A program made the translations under genes and the position numbers. The notes under the pieces are model-generated. The model did not search any database and was not told where the DNA came from. It saw nothing but the letters and a program-made list of their open reading frames with translations. 64,000 nt of DNA from Lachnospiraceae bacterium (lineage in GTDB: Bacteria > Bacillota > Clostridia > Lachnospirales > Lachnospiraceae), in the NCBI GenBank assembly GCA_022799175.1, contig JAAWNY010000003.1, positions 1 to 64,000 of the forward strand, in the 5' to 3' direction. Positions 1 to 9,466 of this stretch are shown one piece after another (the first letter of the stretch is position 1; every line of letters starts with the position of its first letter).

Positions 1-536
1 GACATCACAAAAAGTGTAAAATCGACAGATATTTTTTACATATCTTATTCTTATCAGGAAGTCTTAAATTCCATAGACACAAGATTTTTTACAGCCTCAA
101 ATCGTCTGTTCCTTTTTCCGGTTTCGAGATTAAGAATTCCTAAAAACCCCTGACTTTTGCTAAAAACGAAACGAAAATATACAAACTCGCTTCGCTCGGA
201 CAGTGTATATTTTCGTTTCAACGCCAAATTCAGGGCTTTAAGGACTTCTAAATCTCTGCAAAGTCAAAATATTACAGACGATTTCTCATTGATTTTCGCC
301 CCTCTTCCTTGGCTGATTTTCTCGTTTCTTTATCTAAATAACATCGATTTCGAAGGGTTGGAATTTTAGAGGTTGGTAATCACTGGGCAAGAATCCATAG
401 AAAAAATGATTAAGATTCTTGAAAATTTGACGATATTATGTTAGAGTAAATTGTTATTGATGGTTGTGATACCATTCCTCAAAAGTATAGGAAATGAAGT
501 GCTTTTTATGATTCAGGTATTGGAGAATCACGTACA
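1..536. other. Non-coding left edge, 536 bp
   Basis: No convincing gene is present before the first CDS. The 70-codon ORF at 157-369 lies mostly inside a palindromic repeat element (listed separately) and has no ribosome binding site or recognisable protein character. The stretch is AT-rich. A TTGACG hexamer at 427-432 could be a -35 box for the island, but I see no good -10 at the right distance. Confidence 0.6.
99..284. repeat. Palindromic element, copy 1 (related to 46377-46570)
   Basis: The outer arms aaatcgtctgt (99-109) and acagacgattt (274-284) are perfect 11-bp inverted repeats. An inner pair, gaaacgaaaatatac (168-182) and gtatattttcgtttc (205-219), is a perfect 15-bp hairpin stem. 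The core, with gattaagaa, ttttgctaaaaac and aaacgaaaata followed later by ttctaaatc and ctgcaaa, matches the core of the element at 46377-46570 at roughly 80% by eye. The inner hairpin is extra to this copy. It encodes no protein, so it is either a small non-autonomous mobile element or a structured intergenic repeat. Confidence 0.7.
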
Positions 537-1940
537 ATGAGAATGGTGAACAAGCAAGGAGAGCAGAAGACGATGAAGAAGGCGCAGAAAGAACAGGCAG
601 AAAAGATTATCCAATTGTTAGGCAATGTTCATAGTGGAATCAAGAGGGCCGTTGAGAACGGACAACAGGACAGTGCAAGGGAGTTATTGTCTCAGTGTCA
701 GGAAAGCGCCATTGAATTGGGGGAAACGATCGAGGCTATCGAGGGAGAAGGCTTTATCACTGTGTCATTTCTAGAAAATTATTGTGAAGTGGTCTATCAG
801 GCATATACTCTCATTGGCCAGATTTCAGGTGCCAATGCCAGAAGGATTTATAAAAACCTGAAAAAAGCATTGATACAAGTGGAAAACAGTGTAAAAAATG
901 ATATTCAGATCCGAACAGAAGCAGTATTTCTTCCTTACAAAGCGTCTATGTGGGATTCTCTCGAAAGCATATGGAAAGCGGCAGATGAAGATCCAGACTG
1001 TGACGCTTATGTAATTCCGATTCCTTATTATGATAAGAATCCAGATGGAAGCTTTAAGGAGATGCATTACGAAGGGGATCAATATCCGAAGTATGTGCCG
1101 GTGACATGGTATGAAGATTATGATTTTGCAGAACACCAGCCAGATATGATATATATCCATAATCCGTATGATGAATGTAACTATGTCACAAGTGTACATC
1201 CTTTTTTTTATTCGAAGAATTTAAAGCAGTTTACAGAAAAGTTAGTATATATACCTTATTTTATATTAGAAGAGATAGATCCGGATGATAAAGAGGCAGT
1301 GAAAAAGATGGCCCATTTTTGTACGGTTCCGGGGGTGATCTATGCCGACCAAGTGATTGTACAGTCGGAATCTATGCGGCGGATCTACATTGAGGTGATG
1401 ACGGAGTTCTCGGCAAAAGGTTCGGAAATCAATATAGCGGCGAATCGCAAATACTGGGAAGGAAAGATTCAGGGGTCTGGGTCACCAAAAGTAAAGAAGG
1501 TTATGAGTACCAAGAAAGAAGGCTTGGAGATTCCGGAAGAATGGTTGAAGGTGATTCGCAAAGAGGATGGAAGCTGGAAAAAAATCATTTTTTATAACAC
1601 AAGTGTGACAGCGCTATTGCAACATGGAGAAAAGATGTTGACAAAGATACAGAACGTGTTTGAAGTGTTTGCAGAGAATTCGAACGAAGTTGCGTTGTTG
1701 TGGCGGCCACATCCACTGATTAAGGCTACGATTGAGAGTATGCGACCGGAATTATGGGCGGAGTATGAAAAACTTGTGCAGCGATATCGTGAAGCAGGGA
1801 TAGGTATCTATGATGACACAGCAGATATGGATCGGGCGGTTGTATTGAGTGATGCTTATTATGGAGACAGGAGTAGTATTGTACCGTTATATCAGAAAAT
1901 AGGAAAGCCTGCGATGATACAAATGGTAGATATGCCATAA
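537..1940 (+). CDS. CDP-glycerol glycerophosphotransferase-like protein
   Basis: The protein has 467 residues. Residues 1-115 are helical and charged. The rest resembles the GT-B-type TagB/SpsB/CDP-glycerol glycerophosphotransferase superfamily, with the late motif WRPHP followed by a GIYDDTADM...SDAYYGDRSS stretch, where such enzymes carry a donor-binding HP and an Asp/Ser-rich loop. No membrane segment or signal peptide is visible, so it should act in the cytoplasm or at its inner face. By family it would transfer a glycerol-phosphate-like or sugar unit; the substrate cannot be read. The start is uncertain: ATG 537 has a weak GGAG, while ATG 573 follows AAGGAG with an 11-base gap and gives a 455-residue protein. 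It is the first gene of the glycan island and faces the same way as all that follow. Confidence 0.6.
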   Translation: MRMVNKQGEQKTMKKAQKEQAEKIIQLLGNVHSGIKRAVENGQQDSARELLSQCQESAIELGETIEAIEGEGFITVSFLENYCEVVYQAYTLIGQISGANARRIYKNLKKALIQVENSVKNDIQIRTEAVFLPYKASMWDSLESIWKAADEDPDCDAYVIPIPYYDKNPDGSFKEMHYEGDQYPKYVPVTWYEDYDFAEHQPDMIYIHNPYDECNYVTSVHPFFYSKNLKQFTEKLVYIPYFILEEIDPDDKEAVKKMAHFCTVPGVIYADQVIVQSESMRRIYIEVMTEFSAKGSEINIAANRKYWEGKIQGSGSPKVKKVMSTKKEGLEIPEEWLKVIRKEDGSWKKIIFYNTSVTALLQHGEKMLTKIQNVFEVFAENSNEVALLWRPHPLIKATIESMRPELWAEYEKLVQRYREAGIGIYDDTADMDRAVVLSDAYYGDRSSIVPLYQKIGKPAMIQMVDMP

Positions 1941-2000
1941 GATTAAGAGGGCGTTTGCTTTGGACGAATTGGATTTATGAAAATGATAAGAGGATGAACG

Positions 2001-3158
2001 ATGTATAAGGACTTATGTGTATATTCTGGATTTACAAATGACGAGAAATACATTTGGTATATTGGATTAAATAACCAAATTATGCAAATAGATATACAGA
2101 CAGGTAAAGGAATTTGCTTAGGAATCATTCCTGGTATGTATGGAAGGGAATATGCGTATAGAACATTAGTTTATTTGGATAATGTAATTTATCTAATTCC
2201 TTATTATGCAGACAAATTGTGTACTTATGATTTGACAACGCGAAAATTTGAATTTATAGAATTTCCTATCGGTATATTTGCGTCTTCCGAGGTGAATAAG
2301 AAAATTTTTGGATGCATCGTACATGAAGATGATTTAGTGCTCTATGGGATAAATCCTGTTGTGATATTGTTTAATATAAAAACTTACAAATTCAGAAGTT
2401 TTTATATTAACATGGAGGAAGCAAAAAGATATGGCGTTGAAAATATTAACTTTTGGAGAGATGGATTTGCGGTAAACGATTTATTAGTGATACCGTTGGA
2501 TTATTCCAATTGTTTTTTTGAAATTAATTTGCAGAAAAATCAAGCAAGATTAATGATGCTTGGAGATAAGTACATAAAAACGCCTTTCCAATTGATTAAA
2601 AAGTCGGAACGATATATTTGCAGAATGATATCGGATGAAGAATGGAATGTACAGATATTTATAATAGATAAAGAATGTCAGGAGAAACAAACGGAATTAT
2701 GTCGATTCTATGTGGAACATGATGGGATTCCTCAGAAAGAACAAGTGCCTTTTTTGTGGGGAGAAATTATAAAAGATAAATTGGTTTTACTTCCAGCATA
2801 TCAGGAGAAAACCTATGTAATCGAACTACAAACAGGAAAAGTAAGCTGTTTTGCGGGACAAACCATTCAAAATAATACGAAATCGAAAAAAGCCAATCCG
2901 CCAATCAGAAATTATTTTGCGGGAGTATGTGTGAATGAAAATACATTAGTTACAATACATGAGGAATATAAAAAATTAGTATTAATTTTCGGAGAGGATC
3001 CGCAGCAAGAGAAAAGCATCGATTTAACATTCGATGATTTTTCTTCGCTAGATTATCACAAAATAGTGTTTGCAGAAATTCTGAAAACGACGAATCGCGT
3101 ATATGAGCAAGAAAGTTTTTCTTTAGTAGACTATTTGAAGTGTATAGAAAATAACTGA
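2001..3158 (+). CDS. Uncharacterised propeller-like protein
   Basis: The protein has 385 residues and is rich in aromatic residues and short beta-type repeats of the form 'YxDNVIYLIP...LCTYDLTTRKFE...', as seen in WD/Kelch-like beta-propellers. I do not recognise a specific family. No signal peptide, membrane segment or catalytic motif is evident. An AAGAGGA sequence sits 7 bases before ATG 2001. It lies 60 bp downstream of the CDP-glycerol-transferase-like gene and 60 bp before the legB-like gene, so it is probably co-transcribed and could be a scaffold or glycan-recognition partner. That role is inference from position only. Confidence 0.5.
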   Translation: MYKDLCVYSGFTNDEKYIWYIGLNNQIMQIDIQTGKGICLGIIPGMYGREYAYRTLVYLDNVIYLIPYYADKLCTYDLTTRKFEFIEFPIGIFASSEVNKKIFGCIVHEDDLVLYGINPVVILFNIKTYKFRSFYINMEEAKRYGVENINFWRDGFAVNDLLVIPLDYSNCFFEINLQKNQARLMMLGDKYIKTPFQLIKKSERYICRMISDEEWNVQIFIIDKECQEKQTELCRFYVEHDGIPQKEQVPFLWGEIIKDKLVLLPAYQEKTYVIELQTGKVSCFAGQTIQNNTKSKKANPPIRNYFAGVCVNENTLVTIHEEYKKLVLIFGEDPQQEKSIDLTFDDFSSLDYHKIVFAEILKTTNRVYEQESFSLVDYLKCIENN

Positions 3159-3218
3159 AAATATTTCGGGAAGAGCGCCAAGACTTGAGCGAAAACAATG
3201 ATGAGGTATGGATAAAAT

Positions 3219-4424
3219 ATGATAAATCTCAACGATTTTGTTTGCAAATATATAACAGGACGTTCTGAGAGTTTAATCTCAGAAGACATAAAAAATCATT
3301 TTACTGATTTACAAGAGAGTATAGAGGGAAAATCGGTTTTGGTTATAGGGGGAGCAGGGAGTATTGGCAGTTCTTTTATTAAAGCATTATTGCATTTTCA
3401 ACCCCGAAAATTGGTGGTCGTGGATATCAATGAAAATGGACTGGCAGAATTGACAAGAGAATTAAGAAGTTCAAAAAAATGGAATCTTCCTCAAGAGTAT
3501 ACGACATACCCGATTGATTATTCATCTGTGATTTTTGAGAAAATGTTTCGCAAAAGCAGAGGCTTTCAAATAGTGGCTAATTTTTCAGCACATAAACATG
3601 TAAGAAGCGAGAAGGATATCTATTCGATAGAGGCTTTGTTAAGAAATAATGTATTGAACACCAAAAAATTTTTGGAATTATTGGCAGAGATGCCGCCAGA
3701 TGTGTATTTTTGTGTGTCAACAGATAAGGCAGCAAATCCGGCAAATATTATGGGGGCGAGCAAACGAATCATGGAAGACATGATTTTTTCATATTCTGAT
3801 AAATTTCCGGTTAAGACTGCGCGCTTCGCCAATGTAGCCTTCTCGAATGGCTCCTTATTGGAAGGTTTTTTAAAGAGAATGGAGAAAAAACAACCAATCA
3901 GTGCACCTTCTGATATTAAAAGATATTTTGTGTCGTTGGAAGAAAGCGGTCAGCTTTGTTTAGTTGCTTGTATGTTGGGAAATAATAGGGAAATTGTTTA
4001 CCCGAAACTGGCGAGTGAACAGATGATTTCCTTTGATGCCATAGCTGAGAATTTAATTAGAGAGAGCGGGTTTGATCTTTTATATTGCAAAAGCGAAAAA
4101 GAAGCCATCGATAGCACGGAAAAAATAGAAAAATTCAATCAATATCCAGTTTATTTTTCTGTATCTGACACATCAGGAGAGAAAAAATATGAAGAGTTTT
4201 ATACAGAAGATGAATGGATAGATGAAATGAGATATTTAAGGTTAGGGGTGATTGGTAATAAAAAAGCGCCCGAGAAAGCAAGAATAGACGAGCTGTGTCA
4301 GATGTTGGAAAAAGCGTTTCTCAAATTCGATCTATCAAAAGAGGAAGTTGTTGCCCTTTTGAAAAAATATTTAACTAATTTTGAACACATTGAAACAGGG
4401 AAATCATTAGAACAAAAAATGTGA
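3219..4424 (+). CDS. legB: UDP-GlcNAc 4,6-dehydratase, LegB-like
   Basis: The protein has 401 residues and is an extended short-chain dehydrogenase of the CapD/FlaA1/WbpM class. Near residue 43 it has GGAGSIGSS for NAD(P) binding, and later STDKAANPANIMGASK, the active-site stretch. The usual YxxxK is MxxxK here, the SMK-type triad known from WbpM-like dehydratases, so this is not evidence of inactivity. The expected reaction is removal of water from a UDP-HexNAc to give the 4-keto-6-deoxy sugar, first step of the legionaminic (bacillosamine-like) branch. The next gene is the matching aminotransferase. The ribosome binding site before ATG 3219 is weak. The alternative is a dehydratase for another 2,4-diamino-6-deoxy sugar. 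Confidence 0.75.
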   Translation: MINLNDFVCKYITGRSESLISEDIKNHFTDLQESIEGKSVLVIGGAGSIGSSFIKALLHFQPRKLVVVDINENGLAELTRELRSSKKWNLPQEYTTYPIDYSSVIFEKMFRKSRGFQIVANFSAHKHVRSEKDIYSIEALLRNNVLNTKKFLELLAEMPPDVYFCVSTDKAANPANIMGASKRIMEDMIFSYSDKFPVKTARFANVAFSNGSLLEGFLKRMEKKQPISAPSDIKRYFVSLEESGQLCLVACMLGNNREIVYPKLASEQMISFDAIAENLIRESGFDLLYCKSEKEAIDSTEKIEKFNQYPVYFSVSDTSGEKKYEEFYTEDEWIDEMRYLRLGVIGNKKAPEKARIDELCQMLEKAFLKFDLSKEEVVALLKKYLTNFEHIETGKSLEQKM

Positions 4425-4437
4425 GATGGGAGAAAAA

Positions 4438-5598
4438 ATGATACCATTATCTGTCCCTAATTTTATAGGTCGAGAATTAGATTATGTGACAAACGCAATA
4501 AAAACAGAATGGGTTTCTACCGGTGGTTCCTATATTGATTTGTTTGAGAAAAAAATAGCAGAATATGTTGGGACAATAGGAGCGGTATCTTGCCAGAATG
4601 GAACAGCAGGGATTCATATGGCATTAATGTTAATGGGAGTAACGAGAGAACAATTCGTGATAGTACCGACATTGACCTTTATTGCAGCAGTGAATCCGGT
4701 ACGATATCTGGGGGCAGAGCCGATTTTTTTGGATTGTGATGATTCTCTTTGCTTAGATCCATTCAAATTAGAAAAGTTTTGTAAAGAAGAATGCAAAGTG
4801 GAGAATGATAAATTGATCCATAAAGCTTCCCAAAAGGAAATTCCATGTATAGTGGTGGTGCATGTATTTGGAAATATGGCTGATATGGAATCGATTATGG
4901 ATATCGCGTCAACCTATCATTTAAAGGTAGTGGAAGATGCGACAGAAGCATTAGGGACTTATTATACGCAGGGAAAGTATCAGGGGAAATTTGCAGGTAC
5001 GATTGGCGATATTGGGATCTATTCATTTAATGGGAATAAAATTATTACTACGGGCGGCGGCGGAATGTTGGTGTCAGATGAAAAAGAAATTTTAAAAAAA
5101 GCAAAACATATGACAACGCAGGCCAAGAGCGATGAGCTATATTATGAACATGACGAAGTGGGATATAATTATAGAATGACAAATATTCAAGCGGCGTTAG
5201 GCGTGGCCCAGTTGGAGAATTTGGAAAGATTTATTCAGATCAAACGAGATAATTTCAATTATTATAGAAAACAAATGGCAGATAACAAAAATTATGAATT
5301 CTTGTCATTTTCAGATAAAGTGAGGCCAAATTATTGGTTTTATTCCTTGTATTTAAAGGATATCACGAATGATAACAGAGATCGATTTATTCAATATTTA
5401 TTGGAAAAGGGGATTCAAGTAAGGCCAATATGGGGACTGATCCATGAGCAAAAACCATACTTGAATTCTCTTGAGTATCAAATAGAAAAGGCGTCAGAAT
5501 ATAGAAAAAGAATCATAAATATACCATGTAGTACAAAGCTTACCGAGAAAGAGATTGATATAATTATAAATGTGATAAATGAATATCGAGGAGGATGA
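4438..5598 (+). CDS. legC: PLP sugar aminotransferase, LegC-like
   Basis: DegT/DnrJ/EryC1/StrS-fold PLP aminotransferase of about 386 residues. The cofactor Asp lies in VVEDATEALG and the Schiff-base Lys in SFNGNKIITTGGGG. It should aminate C4 of the 4-keto sugar made by the preceding dehydratase. I chose ATG 4438 (MIPLSVP) over the track start at 4426, because GGGAG at 4428-4432 then lies 5 bases upstream and the family normally begins in this way. It follows legB by 13 bases and precedes a methyltransferase by 3 bases, so the genes are tightly coupled. The VVEDATEALG wording is typical of LegC-type enzymes rather than PseC. Confidence 0.75.
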   Translation: MIPLSVPNFIGRELDYVTNAIKTEWVSTGGSYIDLFEKKIAEYVGTIGAVSCQNGTAGIHMALMLMGVTREQFVIVPTLTFIAAVNPVRYLGAEPIFLDCDDSLCLDPFKLEKFCKEECKVENDKLIHKASQKEIPCIVVVHVFGNMADMESIMDIASTYHLKVVEDATEALGTYYTQGKYQGKFAGTIGDIGIYSFNGNKIITTGGGGMLVSDEKEILKKAKHMTTQAKSDELYYEHDEVGYNYRMTNIQAALGVAQLENLERFIQIKRDNFNYYRKQMADNKNYEFLSFSDKVRPNYWFYSLYLKDITNDNRDRFIQYLLEKGIQVRPIWGLIHEQKPYLNSLEYQIEKASEYRKRIINIPCSTKLTEKEIDIIINVINEYRGG

Positions 5599-5601
5599 AA
5601 A

Positions 5602-6264
5602 ATGAAATCTTTTGACGAAAATTGGGAGAAGATACATGCGACAAGAGAATGGGGACAATATCCGGCTGAGCATGTGATCCGATTTGTGGCAAGAAATTTT
5701 TATGATAAAGACAGAAAAAAAGTAAAGATTTTAGATTTTGGCTGTGGCGGTGGGGCGCACACATGGTTTTTGGCAAGAGAAGGATTTGACACATATGCGT
5801 TTGACGGCTCTGCTTCTGCAATAAAAAGAGTAGAAGAAAAAATGAGAAAAGAAGGTTTAGCTGCGGATTTAAGGGTATTAGATGGAACGGAAATCGATTA
5901 TCCAGATGATTTTTTTGATGGAATTATTGATAACATAGCGATATGTGCGAATCGATATGAAGCGATTCAATGGATGTATAAAAACTGTTACAGAATTTTA
6001 AAATCTGGCGGAAAAATATTTACCAGTTGCATTACGCCAAAGACCGATGGTTGTGGAACGGGTGAGAAGATTGACGATAATACCTTTCGCAGTGAGTTAG
6101 CGGGAGTGGCAAAAGGTCAAGGGGTTATGCATTATTTTACAGAAAAGGAACTGAAGAATTGTCTGGAAACCATAGGTTTTATAAATATCGGGATCGATGA
6201 GCTGTTTTACACGGATAACGGAATAAAAGTAGATATGCTGATTGCTAAAGCAGAAAAAAGATGA
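5602..6264 (+). CDS. Class I SAM-dependent methyltransferase
   Basis: The protein has 220 residues. A glycine-rich SAM-binding motif I, ILDFGCGGGAHTWFLA, appears near residue 35, followed by an acidic residue in YAFDGSASAI and a LKSGG post-motif region. It is soluble. It sits 3 bases after the legC-like gene and about 35 bases before the legI-like gene, inside the nonulosonate set. It may therefore methylate a nonulosonate precursor or the finished sugar; O- or N-methylated legionaminic acids exist in other bacteria, but the substrate here is inferred from context. AGGAGGATG just before the start gives a good ribosome binding site. Confidence 0.7.
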   Translation: MKSFDENWEKIHATREWGQYPAEHVIRFVARNFYDKDRKKVKILDFGCGGGAHTWFLAREGFDTYAFDGSASAIKRVEEKMRKEGLAADLRVLDGTEIDYPDDFFDGIIDNIAICANRYEAIQWMYKNCYRILKSGGKIFTSCITPKTDGCGTGEKIDDNTFRSELAGVAKGQGVMHYFTEKELKNCLETIGFINIGIDELFYTDNGIKVDMLIAKAEKR

Positions 6265-6299
6265 GGAATTGAACAATAAACAGATAAGGTGTGGACGAT

Positions 6300-7304
6300 A
6301 TGGGAGTGCTCATTATTGCAGAGGTAGGTATCAACCATAACGGCGATTTGGCGATTGCGAAAGAGATGGTTCATGAAGCAAAGATGGCAGGGGCAGATAT
6401 TGTGAAATTTCAGACGTTTGTACCGGAACAAGAGTTATCTCAATATACGCCATTGACGGACTATCAACGAAAGAATACCAGAGATCAGGATTTTCAATAT
6501 CAGATAGACATGATAAAAAAGTACGAATTAAGTACAGATGAATTTCGACAAATTAAAGAATATTGTGAAAAAGAAAAGATTATGTTTTTGTCGACAGCAT
6601 CTGAATTAGTAAGTATCGAGACGCTGAATCGTATGAATCCGCAATTGTGGAAAGTACCGTCGAATGAAATTACAGATTATCCCTATTTAAAGCGTATTGG
6701 TCAGTTTCATAAGCCAGTAATTATGTCGACAGGAATTAGCACCTTGGAAGAAATCGGCGCCGCTATGAAAGTTTTGAAAGAGAATGGAGCGGGAAAAATA
6801 ACCTTACTTCATTGCACATCCGAATATCCTGCGCCATATGAGGAAGTCAACTTGCAGGCGATGCAGACATTGAAAAACGAATTTGGATGCGAAGTAGGAT
6901 ACTCCGATCACACACCAGGAATAGAAATATCGTTGGCGGCAGTTGCGCTAGGAGCTACCGTGATTGAAAAGCATTTTACCTTAGATAAAAATATGAGCGG
7001 TCCGGATCACAAGGCAAGTATTGATATCAGTGAACTGAGGCAATTGGTAAAGTCGATACGAAATATAGAAAGCGCTTTGGGAGATGGGATTAAGAGAGTG
7101 ACCGTATCGGAAGCAAAGAATAAAGAGATTATGAGAAAAAGTATTGTCGCACGGCGAAACATTAGCAAAGGAGAGATTTTATCCGAGAAGAATATAACGA
7201 CAAAGCGTCCTGGCAATGGGATTTCTCCGATGAATTGGGAAAAAATATTGGGAAGTGTGGCAAGCAGAGATTACAAAGAGGATGAAATGATATGCGAAGT
7301 ATAG
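6300..7304 (+). CDS. legI: Nonulosonic acid synthase (NeuB/LegI family)
   Basis: Sialic-acid-synthase family of about 334 residues. It has the early EVGINHNGD motif, KFQTF, a TGIST segment, LHCTSEYPAP, GYSDHTPG and EKHFTLD, all part of the PEP and metal site of the TIM barrel. The final ~60 residues, from RKSIVARRNISKGE, form the SAF/antifreeze-like domain that closes the neighbouring active site in the dimer. It condenses PEP with a 6-carbon sugar to give the 9-carbon acid. The track start at 6291 is GTG; ATG 6300 fits AAGGTG at 6284 better. It overlaps the next gene by 13 bases. Context (4,6-dehydratase, aminotransferase, hydrolysing epimerase) favours legionaminic over sialic acid. Confidence 0.85.
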   Translation: MGVLIIAEVGINHNGDLAIAKEMVHEAKMAGADIVKFQTFVPEQELSQYTPLTDYQRKNTRDQDFQYQIDMIKKYELSTDEFRQIKEYCEKEKIMFLSTASELVSIETLNRMNPQLWKVPSNEITDYPYLKRIGQFHKPVIMSTGISTLEEIGAAMKVLKENGAGKITLLHCTSEYPAPYEEVNLQAMQTLKNEFGCEVGYSDHTPGIEISLAAVALGATVIEKHFTLDKNMSGPDHKASIDISELRQLVKSIRNIESALGDGIKRVTVSEAKNKEIMRKSIVARRNISKGEILSEKNITTKRPGNGISPMNWEKILGSVASRDYKEDEMICEV

Positions 7305-8467
7305 CAATAATTACATCTACCCGAGCAGAATATGGACTCTTGAAACCTTTGATGGAACAGTTGCATCAAGATAAAGAGATAGAACTAAGGATTGTAGTGA
7401 CAGGGATGCATCTCTCCCATGCTTTTGGAAATACGATCGACGAGATACATGCAGATGGATTTTTGATCGATGAATGCATTGAAATTTTGTTTGATGGAGA
7501 TACCCCAAGTGCGATATCTAAAACTATGGGAATGGCAATTTTTGAATTTGCCAATTATTTTAACAGAAAAAAGCCAGACGCCGTTTTAGTATTGGGAGAT
7601 CGCTATGAAATTTTTGCAGTATGCATGAGCGCTATGAATTTTAAAATACCCATTATACATCTTTGTGGCGGAGAAGTGACAGAAGGCGCTATGGATGATG
7701 CGATCCGTCATGCGATTACCAAAATGAGTTTTTTACATTTTACAATAGCAGATGAGTACAAAAAAAGAGTGATTCAATTAGGAGAAAATCCCGACAGGGT
7801 TTATAACTTTGGTTCTTTAGGAAACGAGAATATTGCCAGAATACAATTGTTAAGTAAGGCTGAACTAGAAAGGGCGATCCATTTTCCTTTAGAACATCCG
7901 TATTCCGTAGTAACTTTTCATCCGGCTACGCGAAGTGAGCAATTATGTGAAGAACAGTTTGAAATTTTGCAAAATGCGTTAGTGCGTTTGGCAAATATGA
8001 ATTATATTATAACAAAAGCAAATGCGGATGCAGGAGGCAAACATATTAATAGGAGGATCGATATGTTTGCCTCGCAATATCCCGACAGAATTTATGCATG
8101 TGAATCTTTAGGAATGATAAAATATTTAAGCGCAATTAAATATAGCGAAATGGTTATTGGAAATTCCTCGAGTGGCATTGTAGAGGCGCCGGCATTTGGC
8201 GTTCCCACAATTAATATAGGAAATCGCCAAAAGGGGAGAATAGAGGCAGATTCGGTTATTACTTGCAGCGTGAATGAAGAAGAAATTTTAGATTCTATGA
8301 TGAAAGCCACAAAGGAAGCGTTTCGATCAAAGATCCGGACAATGAAAAATCCATATTATAAGGAAGATACTTCAAAAAATATGGCAGCTGTGATACATGA
8401 TTATTTATGTAACGATAAGATGAAAATAGAAAAAGAATTTTATGATGTAAAATTTCTGAATGGATAA
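7292..8467 (+). CDS. legG: Hydrolysing UDP-sugar 2-epimerase (NeuC/LegG family)
   Basis: The protein has 391 residues and begins with the family-typical TSTRAEYGLLKPL. It also carries VLGDRYEIF, HLCGGEVTEGAMDDAIRH and the C-terminal GNSSSGIVEAP donor-binding motif. The fold is GT-B-like. The expected reaction is hydrolysis with C2 inversion of a UDP-diacetamido-trideoxy sugar, giving the free 6-carbon sugar that the LegI-like enzyme condenses with PEP. The 13-base overlap with legI suggests translational coupling. NeuC (sialic acid) and LegG cannot be separated on motif alone; the dehydratase and aminotransferase upstream argue for LegG. Confidence 0.8.
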   Translation: MRSIAIITSTRAEYGLLKPLMEQLHQDKEIELRIVVTGMHLSHAFGNTIDEIHADGFLIDECIEILFDGDTPSAISKTMGMAIFEFANYFNRKKPDAVLVLGDRYEIFAVCMSAMNFKIPIIHLCGGEVTEGAMDDAIRHAITKMSFLHFTIADEYKKRVIQLGENPDRVYNFGSLGNENIARIQLLSKAELERAIHFPLEHPYSVVTFHPATRSEQLCEEQFEILQNALVRLANMNYIITKANADAGGKHINRRIDMFASQYPDRIYACESLGMIKYLSAIKYSEMVIGNSSSGIVEAPAFGVPTINIGNRQKGRIEADSVITCSVNEEEILDSMMKATKEAFRSKIRTMKNPYYKEDTSKNMAAVIHDYLCNDKMKIEKEFYDVKFLNG

Positions 8468-8505
8468 TAGAACATTATTTAAATTTCGTAAAGGATATAG
8501 GAAAG

Positions 8506-9444
8506 ATGATTGTAGAAAAGAAAGCGATACAAAAAGATAATTACTACAATAAATTGGCCTATTATGATAGCGCGAGACAAGGACTGGAAGCAATACTTGG
8601 AAAGCTAAAAGAAGAGGATTTTATCCTTTACTTGCCCGCATATATTGGCTGGTCATCAAGAGAAGGAAGCGGCATCTATGATCCCGTATTTTCTAGTAAA
8701 ATTCAACATGTCTTTTATGCTTTAGATAGACAGCTCAATATCCAGTTGGCGGATTTAGAAGAGCTGTTGAAGAAGGATAAGAGAAAAAAGGCGTTTTTGC
8801 TAGTAGATTACTTCGGGTTTATTGATAAAAATTACAATCAAATAATAGAACGATTAAAAGAATATGAGGTGCTGATTATCGAAGATGCTGCTCATGCCTT
8901 TTTTACTGATTATGTAGATCATAATTGTGGAAAAAGAACGGATATTGTATTGTATTCTTTACATAAAATGTTTCCATTCGCAAAAGGAGGTATGATAAAA
9001 ATAAATAATAAATATTGGAATAAAATTGCCTCTTTTGAAGGAAAATGCCCTATAAATCCATTCGAATATAAGCTGGATGAGATTGCTGATTGCAGAAAAA
9101 GAAATGCCATGGCAATTCAAAAAAAGTTGAGCCATAATCCATGCTTTACATTCATTCGTCCTATCGATCAATATTTGAATTGTACCCCACAGTCGGTTCC
9201 GATTATGATAAAGAACTATGATAAATCCAATTTATATTTTAGAATGAATGAATTAGGCTATGGTGTAGTTAGCCTATATCATACCATGATAGAACCGGTC
9301 AGAAAGAACTTTCCACAGGCGATAGAAATCGGAAATTGCATGTTGAATTTACCGGTTCATCAAGATATAGGTATCGATGAGATTGGAAAAATGTGTGAAG
9401 CATTAGAACAGCTCTGTTCTGACAATTCCCAATCTGTTAAATAA
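8506..9444 (+). CDS. Short DegT-family PLP aminotransferase-like protein
   Basis: The protein has 312 residues, shorter than the usual 360-400. It shows the DegT-family cofactor Asp in LIIEDAAHAFF and the likely Schiff-base Lys in SLHKMFPFAKGG. The N-terminal substrate part is reduced, since the first fold element starts directly at YYDSARQGLEAIL. It probably transfers an amino group to a keto sugar or acts on a related substrate; a second aminotransferase beside LegC would allow another amino sugar on the glycan. It lies 38 bases after the legG-like gene. Substrate unknown. Confidence 0.6.
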   Translation: MIVEKKAIQKDNYYNKLAYYDSARQGLEAILGKLKEEDFILYLPAYIGWSSREGSGIYDPVFSSKIQHVFYALDRQLNIQLADLEELLKKDKRKKAFLLVDYFGFIDKNYNQIIERLKEYEVLIIEDAAHAFFTDYVDHNCGKRTDIVLYSLHKMFPFAKGGMIKINNKYWNKIASFEGKCPINPFEYKLDEIADCRKRNAMAIQKKLSHNPCFTFIRPIDQYLNCTPQSVPIMIKNYDKSNLYFRMNELGYGVVSLYHTMIEPVRKNFPQAIEIGNCMLNLPVHQDIGIDEIGKMCEALEQLCSDNSQSVK

Positions 9445-9466
9445 GAATTATGGGAGGAAAGTGGCA

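Noticed and set aside
157-369. 70-codon ORF in the left non-coding region
   Set aside because: It overlaps the palindromic element, has no ribosome binding site, and its protein shows no family character.
427-432. TTGACG as promoter of the island
   Set aside because: No acceptable -10 box at 16-18 bases downstream.
825-1199. 124-codon antisense ORF within the first gene
   Set aside because: Shadow of a strongly coding + frame; composition (Ile/His/Phe-rich) is that of a reverse-frame artefact.
3219-4424. LegB-like dehydratase as inactive because Tyr of YxxxK is Met
   Set aside because: SMK-type triads are known in active WbpM-like dehydratases.
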